Source: Verrucomicrobia bacterium Opi.OSU.00C
GTDB lineage: Bacteria; Verrucomicrobiota; Verrucomicrobiia; Opitutales; PNEW01
Reading direction: 5' to 3'
Length of the DNA: 51,090 nt
NCBI GenBank assembly: GCA_002922725.1
Contig: PNEW01000004.1
Location: forward strand, 1-51,090
Position 1 is the stretch's first letter. The number at the start of each line of letters is the position of its first letter. This document shows, one piece after another, positions 17,052 to 26,908 of the stretch. Below the pieces are notes generated by a model. It had not been told where the DNA came from. It worked only from the letters and a program-made list of their open reading frames with translations, and did no database searches. The translations under genes were made by a program, and so were the position numbers.

Positions 17052-18134
17052 TTAATTGCTATTTTCGGATTCTATAGGTATAACAGGAATTTTATCTTCT
17101 TCTTCCAGAAGACTACGTTCAAGATCTTCCACACTTAAAGTTTGACGGTCTTCCCTCTCCAATAATTCAAAAGGATCCAATTCTGATTCATTGTGAGTAG
17201 TTATATTTGAACTTTCATCAGTAACTTTAGGCATCATAATAAGTAATGATTGCCCGGGCTGTATTTTGTTAGGATTTATTATCCTATTTATTCGCATTAA
17301 CTCTTGAATTTTTAACCCATACTCTTGGGCAATCAAAATTAGGGTTTCTCCCTCCTGAACAATATGAATATTTTCATTACCTAAAGCTGAGAAATCAATG
17401 AATTCATCTTCAGGTACATTAATTGACTGAGAGATATAATTGCCCTCGCCCGGAATTTTCAAAAATTGTCCTATAAGAATAAAATCACTACTTAGATTAT
17501 TTATCGACTTCAAAGCTTTAATTGTTACATTATAGCGATCGGCAATTTCCGAAAGTGTATCACCAGGTTCTACCATATACTTGTTTTCACTATCCATGAT
17601 TGAGTAATCAACTGATAGGTCATCATTACCTTCAGAAGTCACATCCCCCCCAGGAATTACAATCTCCTGACCAACATAGATAATAGTTTCCCTTGTAAAT
17701 CCATTTACTCTTAATAAGTCGTTAAGAGTCACGCCATAGGCATTGGCTATTGACCACGGACTATCTCCGTTTTGAACTGTGTAGATAGAATGTGAAGTAT
17801 CCCTTAAATCACCAAGAGGCTCAAGTATGGAACCCATCTCTTCTTCTGACGTTGGCCGAGTGGGTGGATACCTCCTTTCCCTTATATTTTGTCGAGTACC
17901 ACTACTATCAAGTTCAGAATTAAAGGCTGGATCTATCTGAGTGACTGATGATTGAACACCAGGTGTTGATTTTATGCTTTCACCTTTAGGTTTTGCAGAT
18001 TCAGTAGCTTGTCGGTATTCTTCTGTTGTCATACAACCAGGCACTATCAGAAGTATGCTGAAAACAAGTAAATGTAGGCCTAGAACTACACTGAAGATTT
18101 TTGATATCTGAATATCGAATTTTGGTTTTTTCAT
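17052..18134 (-). CDS. LysM-repeat lipoprotein inside the division cluster
   Basis: The N-terminus is a basic tail, a hydrophobic helix (about 13-30) and the lipobox VPGC with C34, so it is probably a lipoprotein. Three LysM domains follow after a disordered stretch: YTVQNGDSPWSIANAYGV (about 118), YMVEPGDTLSEIADRYNV (about 190) and HIVQEGETLILIAQEYGL (about 258), each ending in a GQ-x-L-x-I-type strand. LysM binds GlcNAc chains of peptidoglycan. The last 50 residues are acidic and lack a catalytic domain such as M23 or NlpC. It sits between murD and ftsW with 6- and 22-base gaps, so it should be co-expressed with septal synthesis. A role as a wall-binding septal factor is inference. Confidence 0.88.
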   Translation of the reverse strand: MKKPKFDIQISKIFSVVLGLHLLVFSILLIVPGCMTTEEYRQATESAKPKGESIKSTPGVQSSVTQIDPAFNSELDSSGTRQNIRERRYPPTRPTSEEEMGSILEPLGDLRDTSHSIYTVQNGDSPWSIANAYGVTLNDLLRVNGFTRETIIYVGQEIVIPGGDVTSEGNDDLSVDYSIMDSENKYMVEPGDTLSEIADRYNVTIKALKSINNLSSDFILIGQFLKIPGEGNYISQSINVPEDEFIDFSALGNENIHIVQEGETLILIAQEYGLKIQELMRINRIINPNKIQPGQSLLIMMPKVTDESSNITTHNESELDPFELLEREDRQTLSVEDLERSLLEEEDKIPVIPIESENSN

Positions 18135-18140
18135 TATATT

Positions 18141-19430
18141 TTATTTTATATTAAGTGGCATTTTTAATCTCATAACCACATTCTCGAAACTAGTACCTCG
18201 CTGATTATAATTATCATACATGTCCAGACTCGAAAATCCAGGACTGAGCAGGATAATATCGTTTGCTTCAGCTTTATAGAATGCAGAAAATACTGCGTCT
18301 TGCATCGTTTTACATTTATCTACGGGCGTGTTTTTCTCATTAAAACCGGCTGCTATTTCCTCTGCGGTTTCACCAATAAGGTAAGCTGATTTAACTTTAC
18401 CCGCTACTTTTCGGGCAAAATTTTTAATATCGCCACCTTTAGATAGACCACCTCCAATCCAAATGACTGGCTTATCAAATTGTTTAAGCGCAGCATAAGT
18501 CGCAGCAAAATTAGTCGCTTTAGAGTCATTCCAAAAATTAACATCATTGATCACTGCAATTTTTTTGAGACGATGTCTCCGTGAAGGAAAACGGACCACT
18601 GCATCTTTTAAAATAGTTTTGGAATACCCCTCACGTTGCCAGTAACTCAAAGCCAGTTGAAGATTATTACGTTGTGGGTGTGTGGCAAAAGCCGAATCAT
18701 ATGGTAATCTCCAAGCTAGCCTTCCAGATTCAGCGACAATTTCAACAAATTGGGGCATCTGATAATCAAATTTCTCTGCTGCCTTAGCTACCGATTCACC
18801 TGCTACAAAAGATGAATTACGTAAAGATTTCACCAAATTCCATTTAGCAGAAAAATAATTTTGGCAGTTCTCATAGCGATCAAGATGATCTTCTGTAAAA
18901 TTTGTCCATATTAACACGTCTGATTTAAAGTAATGAATAGATTCAGCTTGAAATGAACTCACTTCACAAACAGCCACTTTTTGCTCAGTAGCCTTTAGAT
19001 CGTGAAGTCGTGAAAAAGGGAATCCATTATTACCTACGGCAATGGCATCAGTCCCCTGTCTTTTTAAAGTAAAAGATATCAATTCAGTCAAAGTAGTCTT
19101 ACCATTAGTCCCGGTAATGGCAACTACTTGGCCCTTCCAGAAAAGAGATGCAAAATCAATTTCACCTAAACAAAGGCATCCTTCATTGCGAGCGGTTTTT
19201 AGCCAAATATGATCTTGGGAGAATCCTGGACTATAAATAACAAGTGGATGCTCGTGTGCGTCACTTGAATTAAAAGAATGACGGTCATTCTCCCCACCAC
19301 GCTCATCAAAACTGAGAAATGAAATATTATGATGCCTCAGGAGATCCATCACTGCCCGACCACTTACACCACTGCCAAATACAGCAACAGGATAAGCTAC
19401 AAGACTTTTGATTTCGTATGGAATTCCCAT
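18141..19430 (-). CDS. murD: UDP-MurNAc-L-alanine--D-glutamate ligase
   Basis: MurD adds D-glutamate to the stem peptide. The N-terminal Rossmann domain starts VAVFGSGVSGRAVMDLL, the ATP P-loop is ITGTNGKTTLTE, a conserved WTNFTEDHLDRY follows, and the C-terminal domain has FWNDSKATNFAA and LLSPGFSSLDMYDNY. The length of 429 residues is typical. Only six bases separate it from mraY and from the LysM gene. Confidence 0.95.
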   Translation of the reverse strand: MGIPYEIKSLVAYPVAVFGSGVSGRAVMDLLRHHNISFLSFDERGGENDRHSFNSSDAHEHPLVIYSPGFSQDHIWLKTARNEGCLCLGEIDFASLFWKGQVVAITGTNGKTTLTELISFTLKRQGTDAIAVGNNGFPFSRLHDLKATEQKVAVCEVSSFQAESIHYFKSDVLIWTNFTEDHLDRYENCQNYFSAKWNLVKSLRNSSFVAGESVAKAAEKFDYQMPQFVEIVAESGRLAWRLPYDSAFATHPQRNNLQLALSYWQREGYSKTILKDAVVRFPSRRHRLKKIAVINDVNFWNDSKATNFAATYAALKQFDKPVIWIGGGLSKGGDIKNFARKVAGKVKSAYLIGETAEEIAAGFNEKNTPVDKCKTMQDAVFSAFYKAEANDIILLSPGFSSLDMYDNYNQRGTSFENVVMRLKMPLNIK

Positions 19431-19436
19431 TTCGTT

Positions 19437-20537
19437 TTATCTTAGTTTTAAAGTTATCAAACCACCAATCGCAAAAATTAATGAGAGAATCCAAAAACGA
19501 ACAACAACTTTCGATTCTGCCCATCCCATTAATTCAAAATGGTGATGTATTGGGGCCATTTTCAAAACACGTTTACCTCGCAATTTATAGGAGGCCACCT
19601 GAATAATCACAGAAAGCGCTTCTATAACGAAAATACCACCGACTAAAATGAGTGTGATCGGTTGGTGTACCATGAAAGCAATTACCCCGAGAAGACCACC
19701 GAGTGATAGAGAACCCGTATCTCCCATGAAAACCTCAGCTGGATGCGCGTTATACCAGAGAAATGCCAAACTGGCACCTACCATCGCTGCGCAAATAATG
19801 GCCAACTCTCCTGCACCGTTAATAAAACCTATTAAGAGATAATCTGCAATTATGGCGTGCCCTGTTGAATATGCCATGACAGAATAAACCAAAGCTACAG
19901 TAATACAACAACCTATAGCTAATCCGTCTATCCCATCCGTGAGGTTTATTGCATTACTTGACCCTGAAAGGATTAGGAAAAAAAACATAAATAAAAACCA
20001 GTATGGCATTTTTTGTATCAGCGGTTGCTTAATAAAAGGCACCCAGAGTTCACGCATAAGTTCATGTGTATCTTGATTAAAGATCAATAAACTTAATACA
20101 AAGATAGTTATTAGTGCTTGTGACAACAATTTGTAACCGCTGGCCAATCCTTTACTATTTTTTCTTGATATTTTTAAATAATCATCGATTAAGCCGACTA
20201 GTGTTAGTCCAACATACACCAACAGTGCAGTAATGACATATATATTCGGCTTAGCCCAAAGAAGGGAACTGACTAAAAGAGCAAAAAATACAATCAATCC
20301 GCCCATTGTTGGAGTATTTTCTTTATGTGAATGTAGTTCGGCAAGATTACCAACTTCATCCTCATCACGGATTGATTGTGAAAGTTTGAACCTGCGAAGT
20401 TTTATTAAAATCCAAGGCGCAATTAAAAAACCTAAAAATAGTGATGTAGCTGCCGCTAAAATCCCACGGAAAGTTAAATAATCGAACAAACGAAAAGGTC
20501 CGAATAATTCTTGAAAATATGCAAGATAACTTAACAT
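19437..20537 (-). CDS. mraY: Phospho-MurNAc-pentapeptide transferase MraY
   Basis: MraY transfers phospho-MurNAc-pentapeptide to undecaprenyl phosphate, making lipid I. The polytopic protein (about ten helices, 366 residues) has the family's Mg-binding aspartates: GLIDDYLKI, NLTDGIDGLAIG and MGDTGSLSLGG, and the HHHFELMGWAES motif near the C-terminus. It overlaps murF by seven bases. Confidence 0.96.
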   Translation of the reverse strand: MLSYLAYFQELFGPFRLFDYLTFRGILAAATSLFLGFLIAPWILIKLRRFKLSQSIRDEDEVGNLAELHSHKENTPTMGGLIVFFALLVSSLLWAKPNIYVITALLVYVGLTLVGLIDDYLKISRKNSKGLASGYKLLSQALITIFVLSLLIFNQDTHELMRELWVPFIKQPLIQKMPYWFLFMFFFLILSGSSNAINLTDGIDGLAIGCCITVALVYSVMAYSTGHAIIADYLLIGFINGAGELAIICAAMVGASLAFLWYNAHPAEVFMGDTGSLSLGGLLGVIAFMVHQPITLILVGGIFVIEALSVIIQVASYKLRGKRVLKMAPIHHHFELMGWAESKVVVRFWILSLIFAIGGLITLKLR

Positions 20538-21952
20538 GCTTCCATTTCCCTTATAGATTCCTCCGCTCTTGAGAGGGGAATTAATTTTTCCAACTTATAG
20601 ATACGACTGCCTTTAAGGAATACCGCTCCTTTAAATTCGCTTACGCTATCGCGAATATCTTCTATTGAATCTAATACACTCACATCGCTTGTCTTACCTC
20701 CTGAAAAAAGTATACCATCACGCATTTCACATGCATAATCTCCCAAGATTAAAACTCTATCTTTGGGACGTAATTTCAACAGCTGTCCAACTTCATAATG
20801 AAGATCATGTGCCTTTTCTCCGAGTTCAGCCATACAACCAAGAATATAGAGTCGTCGCAAAGCTGGTTTCATTATAGAATTAAAAGCATAAAGACTATCC
20901 GCCATTGAGGCAGGACTCGCATTATAACAATCAACATAAAAATATTTCTCTTCGCGGTATACAATTTCACCGCGAAGGGAAAGAGGATGCCAACTGGAAA
21001 GTCGATCTTGAATATCCACATCATTCATGCCCAGTCTCCAAGCTATTGCGATCGATAAGCTGGTATTACCAACCATACCTCGACTAAGAGTTGGAAGATC
21101 AAAGTTATGAACTTCACCTGATGAAGCATTTAGTCTAAGTACCGACTTTTCCTCCGGAAATACTGGTTGCTTTACTGACCAATAAAGATACTTATTTTTA
21201 TTTTTTATGAGAGTCTTAGTTCCGTCTTCAGGAAGAAGGATAATAGAAGTAGCTGGAAATTTTTGGAAGTCACTAAATTCGCTGCATTCTTTATTAAAAA
21301 CGACGCAACCGTCCGTACGTGTGTGGTAACCGAGCATAGCTTTTTCATGAGCAATACTTTCAATCGAGCCAAAAGCCTCTAAGTGTGTGTTCGATACCAT
21401 GGTAATAATACTCTCGGTAGGATCGATCATTCGGGAGAGCAATTCAATTTCACCTGGTGCGTTCATTCCGACTTCAATAACCACAAAATCGTGATTTTGT
21501 GGATCAATTTCAAGAAGAGTTAGAGGGACTCCAAGATAGTTATTATAATTTTCGCGATTACGATGGACTTGGGTATCGCCTAAAAGAAGAGCGAGGAGTT
21601 CTTTAGTTGAAGTCTTGCCACAACTGCCAGTTACACCGATAACAGGCCCGTGGAATTCCTGTCGGTGATGAGCGGCCATTGTATGAAGTGCCTCTAGTGG
21701 ATCTTTTACTAGCAGTTGTGGCAGGGGAAAGTTTAACCTTAAACGAGAGACTAATGCGCCACTAGCATTAGCATTTTTAGCTTCAACGAGAAAGTCATGC
21801 CCGTCACGGTTATCAGTTTTTAAAGCAACAAAAAGTTCTCCAGCTTGTAGCGTTCTGGTATCACACGAAAATCCAGATATGGTTAATGGAAATCCTGATT
21901 TCCACTCACCAGAGGTCCACTTCTGTAACTTTTCTGGATCAAAATTAGGCAT
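20531..21952 (-). CDS. murF: UDP-MurNAc-tripeptide--D-alanyl-D-alanine ligase
   Basis: MurF adds D-Ala-D-Ala to complete the pentapeptide. It has the N-terminal S-x-D-T-R segment (FSCDTRTLQAGELFVALK), the P-loop GVTGSCGKTSTKELL, the NYNNYLGVPLTLL motif and a C-terminal LGCMAELG strand. At 473 residues it is a normal size. It overlaps murE by eight bases upstream and mraY by seven downstream. The C-terminal D-Y-N-A-x-P-x-S motif is DCYNASPASM. Confidence 0.94.
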   Translation of the reverse strand: MPNFDPEKLQKWTSGEWKSGFPLTISGFSCDTRTLQAGELFVALKTDNRDGHDFLVEAKNANASGALVSRLRLNFPLPQLLVKDPLEALHTMAAHHRQEFHGPVIGVTGSCGKTSTKELLALLLGDTQVHRNRENYNNYLGVPLTLLEIDPQNHDFVVIEVGMNAPGEIELLSRMIDPTESIITMVSNTHLEAFGSIESIAHEKAMLGYHTRTDGCVVFNKECSEFSDFQKFPATSIILLPEDGTKTLIKNKNKYLYWSVKQPVFPEEKSVLRLNASSGEVHNFDLPTLSRGMVGNTSLSIAIAWRLGMNDVDIQDRLSSWHPLSLRGEIVYREEKYFYVDCYNASPASMADSLYAFNSIMKPALRRLYILGCMAELGEKAHDLHYEVGQLLKLRPKDRVLILGDYACEMRDGILFSGGKTSDVSVLDSIEDIRDSVSEFKGAVFLKGSRIYKLEKLIPLSRAEESIREMEAC

Positions 21953-23441
21953 CCCACTGTCTCTTCTTAATACGTTTAATTTCTAAAAGTTCCTGTGCGA
22001 CTTTACGATCATCAAAAGGCACGACTGTATTTTTTATTACTTGAAAAGCTTCATGTCCTTTTCCTGCAATAAGGACACAATCGCCTGGCTTTGCTGATTC
22101 AATTGCTAAAGCGATAGCTCGTCGTCTATCTTCAATAAACTGAATACGATCGATATCTCTCACTCCACCCTTCATGTCAGTAAAAATTTTGTCCTGTGAT
22201 TCATTTCTTGGATTATCAGCTGTTGCCCAGGTAAAGTCCGCTTGCTCCATAACAGCACGTGTCATCATGGGTCGTTTTTCTCGATCACGGTTACCACCAC
22301 ATCCAAATACTACAAGTAATCTACCCTTGCTAATCATTCGCAGCATGGACAGTGCGTTTTTCAATGCGTCATCCGTATGAGCATAGTCAACGAGTAAGTT
22401 TATATTTTGATCATTTTTAATATATTCCATACGACCTGGAACGCCAGGAAAACTTATTAAATGCTTGATATATATTGAAGGATCACGACCCATTGCATAT
22501 AGGACCGTAAAGGCAGCAAGAGTGTTACTCAAATTATAATGCCCTAGTAATGCAGTTTTAATTATTCCGGATCCACCTGGCCAATGAAGGGTAAATTTAG
22601 AACCTTGGTCATTAAGTTTTATATCTGTTGCGTAAATATCCGCATTATACTTAACCCCGAAACTTAAGACAGACAGGTCCTTCCCTATATCTTTTATTAA
22701 TCGGCGACCATAATGGTCATCGCAATTAACAACAGCTATTGATGGGACGCAACCGATACCACCATTGAATAATTTACACTTTACTTGAAAATATTCCTCC
22801 ATCGAATGATGATAGTCAATATGGTCTCGAGTAAGATTTAAAAATGCAGCGATTTTAAATTTTAATCCACTTACTCGTCCCTGATCGATACCGTGGGTAC
22901 TAACCTCCATCACAGCTTCGCTACATTTAGTATCACGCATTTGTGATAACATTTCATATATACTTACTGCATCAGGTGTCGTTCTATAAGCGGGCAATGT
23001 GCGTTGCCCGAGATAATAATGAACTGTTCCAATCATCCCAACGTTATTACCAGATTTCTCTAAGAGATACTTAAGAAGAAATGCTACTGTTGTTTTGCCA
23101 TTAGTCCCAGTAACTCCGATGAGCTCAATATTACGTTCTGGATTATCGTAAAAACGGCGTGCTACTTCTGCGAGAATATCCTTAATATTCACAACCTGAA
23201 TATAAGTCACTTGTCTTTGGGGCTTACTTTCCTTCTCAGATATTATAGCCGTGGCACCACGGCTTATGGCTTCATCAATGTAAAGATTACCATCAGTTTC
23301 GAGACCGCTAAGCGCAAAAAACAAAGTACCTGGAGTTGTCCTTCGACTATCTGTAGAAATAGCTTGGATAACAATCTCCTTTTTCCCATTGAATTTCTGA
23401 AGAGGCAGATTTTTTAAAAGTGATTTTAATGTGACATTCAT
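21945..23441 (-). CDS. murE: UDP-MurNAc-L-Ala-D-Glu--meso-diaminopimelate ligase
   Basis: MurE adds the third stem residue. It has STDSRRTTPGTLFFAL at the N-terminus, the P-loop GVTGTNGKTTVAFLL and, in the C-terminal domain, DNPRNE, the motif that goes with meso-diaminopimelate rather than lysine. The start is uncertain: ATG at 23441 begins MNVTLKSLL and gives a normal 498 residues but has no clear ribosome-binding site. A TTG at 23540 has AGAGGAG six bases upstream and overlaps the ftsI end, but would add a 33-residue hydrophobic extension that other MurE proteins lack. Confidence 0.94.
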   Translation of the reverse strand: MNVTLKSLLKNLPLQKFNGKKEIVIQAISTDSRRTTPGTLFFALSGLETDGNLYIDEAISRGATAIISEKESKPQRQVTYIQVVNIKDILAEVARRFYDNPERNIELIGVTGTNGKTTVAFLLKYLLEKSGNNVGMIGTVHYYLGQRTLPAYRTTPDAVSIYEMLSQMRDTKCSEAVMEVSTHGIDQGRVSGLKFKIAAFLNLTRDHIDYHHSMEEYFQVKCKLFNGGIGCVPSIAVVNCDDHYGRRLIKDIGKDLSVLSFGVKYNADIYATDIKLNDQGSKFTLHWPGGSGIIKTALLGHYNLSNTLAAFTVLYAMGRDPSIYIKHLISFPGVPGRMEYIKNDQNINLLVDYAHTDDALKNALSMLRMISKGRLLVVFGCGGNRDREKRPMMTRAVMEQADFTWATADNPRNESQDKIFTDMKGGVRDIDRIQFIEDRRRAIALAIESAKPGDCVLIAGKGHEAFQVIKNTVVPFDDRKVAQELLEIKRIKKRQWDA

Positions 23442-23529
23442 CAATGAAATATATGGTCTTTTCTTAATAAGCAAAGATAACCCGATAAGAATTGATAGTT
23501 CTCCCCATAAATTGACTCTTTTTTCAGGG

Positions 23530-25320
23530 TCAAGGATCAATTATTTCTCCTCTCATGGCATAAAATTCACGTCCTTGTGTCACTGGTTGTATATCCAAAT
23601 ACTGAATGAGTCTTTTAGCCACATTTTTGAACACCGGTGCAGCAACATTTCCACCATATACTGGTATTGATGATTGTGGGTCATCGACAATTACAGAAAT
23701 TACAAGACGTGGATTTGACGCTGGGAAAAAACCAACAAATGACGTCACATGGTGTTGACTAGAATAACGACCGTTAATAATTTTTTTAGTAGTTCCTGTT
23801 TTACCTGCAATTTCATAATTAGGAATAGATGCAAGTTGGGCAGTTCCTTCGGGACTTACAGTATTAATTAATAGCTGGGCAACATCTTTTGCCGTTTCAA
23901 CACTCAAAGTCCGATGTCTAGTCCGGGGTCTAAAACTAGCTATCGTAACCCCATTATCATCAAATACCCGGCGCACTAATTGAGGGCTCATCAGAACCCC
24001 TTTATTTGCAATAACCGACATTGCATAATGAATTTGCAATTGTGTTGCACTTACTGCATAACCAATGGGTAAACGACTAATTGTAAGACTATCCCACTCT
24101 CTAACAGGGTGTAAAACTCCTGCTATTTCTCCTTCTAGAGGATAGCCGCTTAACCGGCCAAACCCAAATGCGACACTATAGCTATAAAGACGATTGGGTC
24201 CTAATAACATACCAAGTTGTGCAGCACCTCGATTGCTTGACTTACTGACTACTTCACTAACTGATAGTGAACCAAATTTTTTATGATCACTTGGCAGACT
24301 AATTCGTCTACCCATATACTCGACAGCCGGCTGATTGCAGTCGAAAATAGTTTCAGGAATTACGAGCGAGTCATTAAGTGCTCCACTAACAGGTACGATT
24401 TTAAAAGTAGAACCCGGTTCTACAGCATCTGATACCGCGCGGTTTCGGTGAGTATTAATAGGGTATTTCCAAAACTCATTTAAATCAAAAGTCGGCCAAT
24501 TTGCTAACGCAAGTAGATATCCAGTAGAGGGATCGCTAACGACGATCGCCGCTGACTGTGGCTGAAAGGTTGATGCCAATGAGTTTAACTCGTCTTCAAT
24601 AATGTGTTGAGCTATAAAATCGATCGTCAATTCAATGTTAAGACCGTGAGTTGGGTTGACCTCTCGTTGACGAAATTGTGCCAATTCACGACGAAGTCCA
24701 TCCCGCTCTATCTCACGCCACCCATCTTGTCCTCTCAAATAAAAATCCATGTACCGCTCAACTCCCATTACTGCATTAGCTTCTTTGTTTAAAAAGCCTA
24801 CAAGATGAGCTGCTAATGAATCACCTGGATATAAACGCTCAAACTTACGATTTCCATAGACACCTTTAATTCCCAGCTCAATAACCTTATTATAGTCTGT
24901 CTCATCAATTTTATCAGCTAATTTGGACCAATGATTATTGGTAATTTCCCGTCTAAAATCCCCCATCCTTTCCCGTGTCTTTTTGGCTATCCGAGCTTCC
25001 AACTCTTTAAGTGGTAAACCGATGAGATGAGAAAGATCTGAAAGTTTATTGAAATCTTCTGGTTTAATTACATGAGGATCCACACCTAGCTCAATTATTG
25101 TGTTTGTAGTAGCAAGAAGGTTACCTCTCGTATCGACAACTTTACCCCGACGGGAATGTATAATTTCAATCTTGTTTCGGTTTGTTTTAACAATCTTTGC
25201 CAGCTTTTCCTGATCCCATATATGCAAATAATACAATCGCCCCAGGATTCCACTAAAGCCTAAAGCAATACAAATAGCCAATAAACATAACCGCCAGGTA
25301 GAAATGTAAACATTACTCAT
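23530..25320 (-). CDS. ftsI: Septal penicillin-binding protein FtsI (transpeptidase)
   Basis: This class B PBP cross-links septal peptidoglycan. An N-terminal membrane helix (about 10-30) precedes the dimerisation domain with RRGKVVDTRGNLLATT. The transpeptidase domain has the nucleophile in EPGSTFKI (S304 and K307), the SSN motif in VVSKSSNRG and the KTG motif in AGKTGTTKK. At 596 residues there is no C-terminal PASTA domain. It lies 17 bases after the ftsL-like gene. Confidence 0.95.
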   Translation of the reverse strand: MSNVYISTWRLCLLAICIALGFSGILGRLYYLHIWDQEKLAKIVKTNRNKIEIIHSRRGKVVDTRGNLLATTNTIIELGVDPHVIKPEDFNKLSDLSHLIGLPLKELEARIAKKTRERMGDFRREITNNHWSKLADKIDETDYNKVIELGIKGVYGNRKFERLYPGDSLAAHLVGFLNKEANAVMGVERYMDFYLRGQDGWREIERDGLRRELAQFRQREVNPTHGLNIELTIDFIAQHIIEDELNSLASTFQPQSAAIVVSDPSTGYLLALANWPTFDLNEFWKYPINTHRNRAVSDAVEPGSTFKIVPVSGALNDSLVIPETIFDCNQPAVEYMGRRISLPSDHKKFGSLSVSEVVSKSSNRGAAQLGMLLGPNRLYSYSVAFGFGRLSGYPLEGEIAGVLHPVREWDSLTISRLPIGYAVSATQLQIHYAMSVIANKGVLMSPQLVRRVFDDNGVTIASFRPRTRHRTLSVETAKDVAQLLINTVSPEGTAQLASIPNYEIAGKTGTTKKIINGRYSSQHHVTSFVGFFPASNPRLVISVIVDDPQSSIPVYGGNVAAPVFKNVAKRLIQYLDIQPVTQGREFYAMRGEIIDP

Positions 25321-25337
25321 TAGCTAACTATAAATAT

Positions 25338-25721
25338 TCAAGGAGTTAGTGAAGCGAACTTACCGGGAACTTTTAGTGTTTCAGATTTTGAGATTGGAGA
25401 GATAACATTGCGCTCATCTATACTAAACCGGATAATTTGATCTTCACTAGGAAGTGTGATGTTTAGCCCCAAGACAGTTGAGTGACGTAAAAGGTTATTG
25501 GGGTTGTGCAGCTCACCAATCCTCGCATCGAGATTTCGAGTATTTCTATCAAGGACACCGAGCTCTTGTTCTAACACTTGTAACCGAGTAGCCGTTATTG
25601 AAATTTGCTGACGGAGATAAACGAGACCAAGTCCACCACTAGCCGATACTATTAGGATCAAAATTATTAAACATACAACTTTATGCAGAGAGTTACTATT
25701 TGTGTCTTGTCGGGGTATCAT
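25338..25721 (-). CDS. ftsL: FtsL-like small bitopic division protein
   Basis: With the ATG at 25721 the protein has 127 residues: a short polar tail, one membrane helix (VVCLIILILIVSASGGLGLVYL) and a heptad-like coiled coil (about 45-80). That is the architecture of FtsL, which binds FtsB and FtsQ. FtsL diverges strongly, so the call rests on topology and on its place between rsmH and ftsI. The ATG follows the rsmH stop by one base; an earlier start at 25760 would lie inside rsmH. The last 40 residues form no recognisable domain. Confidence 0.75.
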   Translation of the reverse strand: MIPRQDTNSNSLHKVVCLIILILIVSASGGLGLVYLRQQISITATRLQVLEQELGVLDRNTRNLDARIGELHNPNNLLRHSTVLGLNITLPSEDQIIRFSIDERNVISPISKSETLKVPGKFASLTP

Positions 25722-25722
25722 T

Positions 25723-26664
25723 TTATATTGGAGTTGGAGAATAATCTTTTTGCAGTGCACGAAGTCGTGCGGAACGACTGCGAATATTATTATTTTTTTC
25801 TTTTTGAGACGGCCGTAGAGGTCGAGTGGTTAATAAAGTTGCCTGGGATGTTCTCAACTGTTTAGGAAGTGAGTCACCTCTATGTTCAGGACGACCAGCC
25901 ATACGATTGAAGTAGCGTTTTACGATACGGTCCTCAAGTGAATGAAAGCTGATGACGATAAGAATACCCCGAGAATTTAATTTCTTAAATGCTTGAGGTA
26001 AAGATACTTTCAGTTTATTTAATTCTTTATTAAGTGCGATACGGATACCTTGAAACGTTTTAGTCGCTGGATGAATCTGAGACTTTCTTCCTCTTCCAAA
26101 ACCTGTATTTATCGCTTTGGATACCATCTCCGCCAGCTCGGTTGTTACTTTTATAGCTCCATTTCCACGAGCCTTAAGGATAGCATCGACAACTTTGCGC
26201 CATTGCTTTTCTTCACCAAAGTCACGCACCGCCTCAATTAGTTCTTCACGTGTAGATATTTTAAGGAATTCTGCCGCAGTAACACTTTTACGTGGATCTA
26301 TACGCATATCCAAAGGTGCTTTACGATGAAAAGAGAATCCACGCGCTGCAGTGTCAAGTTGATAAGAAGACACACCGAGATCAAAGATAATTCCGTCAAA
26401 TTTTTGTTCAGGGATTTCTTCCAAGCGATCGAAGTTCAAGTTGTAACATGTTAATCGATTTTCGTATTCTTTACTCATTTCTACCGCTCGTGAGTATGCT
26501 TCTGGGTCACAGTCCAGAACAGTCACTTTGCTGGATGGGTCCCTTTCTAATAGTGCACGCGTGTGTCCTCCTCCCCCGAAAGTAGCATCCAAATAATGGC
26601 AACCTTCATATAATGAAAACATCTCAATCACTTCACGCAGAAGAACTGGCAAGTGCTGAACCAT
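25723..26664 (-). CDS. rsmH: 16S rRNA (cytosine-1402-N4) methyltransferase RsmH
   Basis: RsmH (MraW) methylates C1402 in the 16S rRNA P site. The start at 26664 begins MVQHLPVLLREV, matching the family's H-x-P-V-L-L-x-E-V start. The SAM motif DATFGGGGHTRALL follows, then the conserved FDLGVSSYQLD, RGFSF and PLDMRID strings, and the late ISFHSLEDRIVKRYF. The C-terminus is basic. The frame is open to 26703, but that would overlap the preceding small ORF. Typical second position in the division cluster. Confidence 0.94.
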   Translation of the reverse strand: MVQHLPVLLREVIEMFSLYEGCHYLDATFGGGGHTRALLERDPSSKVTVLDCDPEAYSRAVEMSKEYENRLTCYNLNFDRLEEIPEQKFDGIIFDLGVSSYQLDTAARGFSFHRKAPLDMRIDPRKSVTAAEFLKISTREELIEAVRDFGEEKQWRKVVDAILKARGNGAIKVTTELAEMVSKAINTGFGRGRKSQIHPATKTFQGIRIALNKELNKLKVSLPQAFKKLNSRGILIVISFHSLEDRIVKRYFNRMAGRPEHRGDSLPKQLRTSQATLLTTRPLRPSQKEKNNNIRSRSARLRALQKDYSPTPI

Positions 26665-26683
26665 TCTTTGGCAACCTATTAAA

Positions 26684-26890
26684 TTAACGGTTAAAAATAG
26701 CATGGAGCCACGCTCTTAACCCATGAGGTTTCAGTATTACTCGTTTACGGCGATCTAATAAGGCTGTCAGGATATTAGGATTTGTTAGGTTGACTGCATG
26801 GTTGAGCCCTCGCAATTTCCAGCTACTAAAATGACGTATCTCCTCATTACCTAGTATTTCACTTGTGAATCTGTTTTTACGTAGTTGCAT
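26684..26890 (-). CDS. Small basic protein of unknown function between mraZ and rsmH
   Basis: A 68-codon frame starts 18 bases after mraZ and stops 19 bases before the preferred rsmH start, exactly filling the gap on the operon strand. The product is very basic (many K and R, few acidic residues) with no membrane helix or motif I recognise. No clear ribosome-binding site precedes the ATG. The fit between neighbours supports a real gene; chance remains possible. Confidence 0.45.
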   Translation of the reverse strand: MQLRKNRFTSEILGNEEIRHFSSWKLRGLNHAVNLTNPNILTALLDRRKRVILKPHGLRAWLHAIFNR

Positions 26891-26908
26891 AACTTATTTG
26901 ATTTCAGG

